DNA of 13,963 nucleotides from Actinomycetota bacterium (GTDB lineage Bacteria; Actinomycetota; Actinomycetes; Nanopelagicales; Nanopelagicaceae): the NCBI GenBank assembly GCA_947380835.1, contig CANCSL010000031.1, forward strand, positions 1 through 13,963, in the 5' to 3' direction. Shown here piece after piece: positions 13,329 to 13,963 of this stretch. Made by a program: the position numbers and the translations under genes. The notes under the pieces are model-generated. The model saw only the letters and a list, made by a program, of their open reading frames with translations. It did no database searches and was not told where the DNA came from. How positions within the stretch are numbered: the stretch's first letter is position 1; each line of letters opens with the position of its first letter.

Positions 13329-13336
13329 GAAGGGGG
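13329..13336 (+). promoter_or_regulatory. Ribosome binding site of the substrate-binding protein gene
   Basis: GAAGGGGG lies 4 nt before the ATG at 13341. Spacing is short but this is the only good SD near a start that gives a complete signal peptide. The remaining gap back to the previous stop (13290-13328) shows no convincing promoter or terminator. Confidence 0.5.
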
Positions 13337-13340
13337 AATA

Positions 13341-13963
13341 ATGCGCAAGCATCTAATGATTGGAGCAGCCGCGGCGATCGCCATGGCCTCCGTAGTAGCA
13401 ATCCCAGCTCATGCAGCTGGAGTGAAATCTGCAAACGCTGTATCAGCCGCTGATTTTGGTGGACTCAATGGTCTCGTGACCGCGTGCAAGAAAGAGGGCA
13501 AACTCAATGTTGTCGCTCTGCCACGCGACTGGGCTAACTATGGCGAGATCCTCGATCTCTTCGCCAAGGCATTCAAGGTAAAGATTTACAGCGATAACCC
13601 AGATGGTTCATCCGCTTATGAAATTCAAACAATCAAGACTGCTCCTAAATCAAAGCAACCAGACGTAGTAGACGTCGGCGGATCTGTTCTTGACGATGCA
13701 GTCGGTAACGACTTGTTTGCAGATTACAAAGTTCTCACTTGGAATGACATTTCACCTGAGTACAAGGACAATCTAAATAACAAGTACTACCCAGACTATG
13801 CCGGTCAAATCGCGATCATGTACGACACCACTTTGCCAAAGGCGCCACACTCCATCAAGGACTTGTTGGATCCTGCCTTCAAGGGAACTGTCGCAATTGC
13901 TGGTGACCCAACTCAGGCACAACAAGCGTTGATGAGCGTTTTCGCCGCATCAGTAGCAAATGG
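13341..13963 (+). CDS. Extracellular substrate-binding protein of an ABC transporter, 3' end cut off by window edge
   Basis: The first 207 codons of a secreted periplasmic-type binding protein. The N-terminus is a clear signal peptide: basic MRKH, a hydrophobic Ala-rich core (6-22) and a cleavage site after AHA (residue 25). No lipobox Cys is present, unusual for a Gram-positive binding protein, which is commonly lipid-anchored. The mature part reads like the iron/spermidine/aminoethylphosphonate group: LVTACKKEGKLNVVALPRDW (about 46-65) is the typical opening strand, followed by PDVVDVGGSVLDDA, QIAIMYDTTLPKAPHSIKDL and FKGTVAIAGDPTQAQQALMS. The substrate cannot be told from this part. The family usually has about 340-380 residues, so roughly half is visible; permease and ATPase genes would be expected downstream. 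It starts 51 bp after the membrane protein gene and may be co-transcribed. Confidence 0.92.
   Translation, partial: MRKHLMIGAAAAIAMASVVAIPAHAAGVKSANAVSAADFGGLNGLVTACKKEGKLNVVALPRDWANYGEILDLFAKAFKVKIYSDNPDGSSAYEIQTIKTAPKSKQPDVVDVGGSVLDDAVGNDLFADYKVLTWNDISPEYKDNLNNKYYPDYAGQIAIMYDTTLPKAPHSIKDLLDPAFKGTVAIAGDPTQAQQALMSVFAASVAN

Overview
The window looks like a chromosomal segment of an actinobacterium (Actinomycetota) of moderate GC content. Three things support this. The exopolyphosphatase and the Nudix/histidine-phosphatase fusion read like mycobacterial Ppx1 and MutT1, and the latter sits beside ppk1 as in mycobacteria. IspF carries the actinobacterial variant of its family motifs. Several genes lack a Shine-Dalgarno sequence and have a -10 element placed for leaderless transcripts. 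A low-GC freshwater lineage such as Nanopelagicales is a reasonable guess, but only an inference.

Region 1 (1-4286, minus strand): a four-gene operon encoding the E1-alpha, E1-beta and E2 subunits of a 2-oxoacid dehydrogenase complex, followed after 15 bp by PTS Enzyme I (ptsI, which runs off the window). The three dehydrogenase genes are joined by ATGA stop/start overlaps. The E2 has an intact lipoyl domain and an E1/E3-binding domain, but its acyltransferase domain has lost the catalytic histidine. No E3 gene is present.

Region 2 (4287-8101, plus strand): an 81-bp divergent promoter region, then a tight operon of HPr (ptsH), ispF (isoprenoid MEP pathway), cysS (cysteinyl-tRNA synthetase), rlmB (23S rRNA methyltransferase) and an SGNH hydrolase. 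All its junctions overlap. The two general PTS phosphocarriers, EI and HPr, thus flank the dehydrogenase genes on divergent transcripts. EI turns PEP into pyruvate, a possible substrate of the neighbouring dehydrogenase.

Region 3 (8102-12056): a polyphosphate and nucleotide module. ppk1 (polyphosphate synthesis) is coupled by ATGA to a mutT1-like gene, and both converge on a ppx gene (polyphosphate hydrolysis) whose stop codon overlaps that of mutT1. Upstream of ppk1 there are four tandem 11-bp units resembling the actinobacterial PHO box, which suggests control by phosphate starvation.

Region 4 (12057-13963, plus strand): tRNA-Thr(UGU) with encoded CCA, a multi-spanning membrane protein with an internal duplication only 27 bp downstream, and the first 207 codons of a secreted ABC-transporter substrate-binding protein. 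No mobile element, CRISPR array or integrase is visible, and no stretch over about 100 bp is without a gene.
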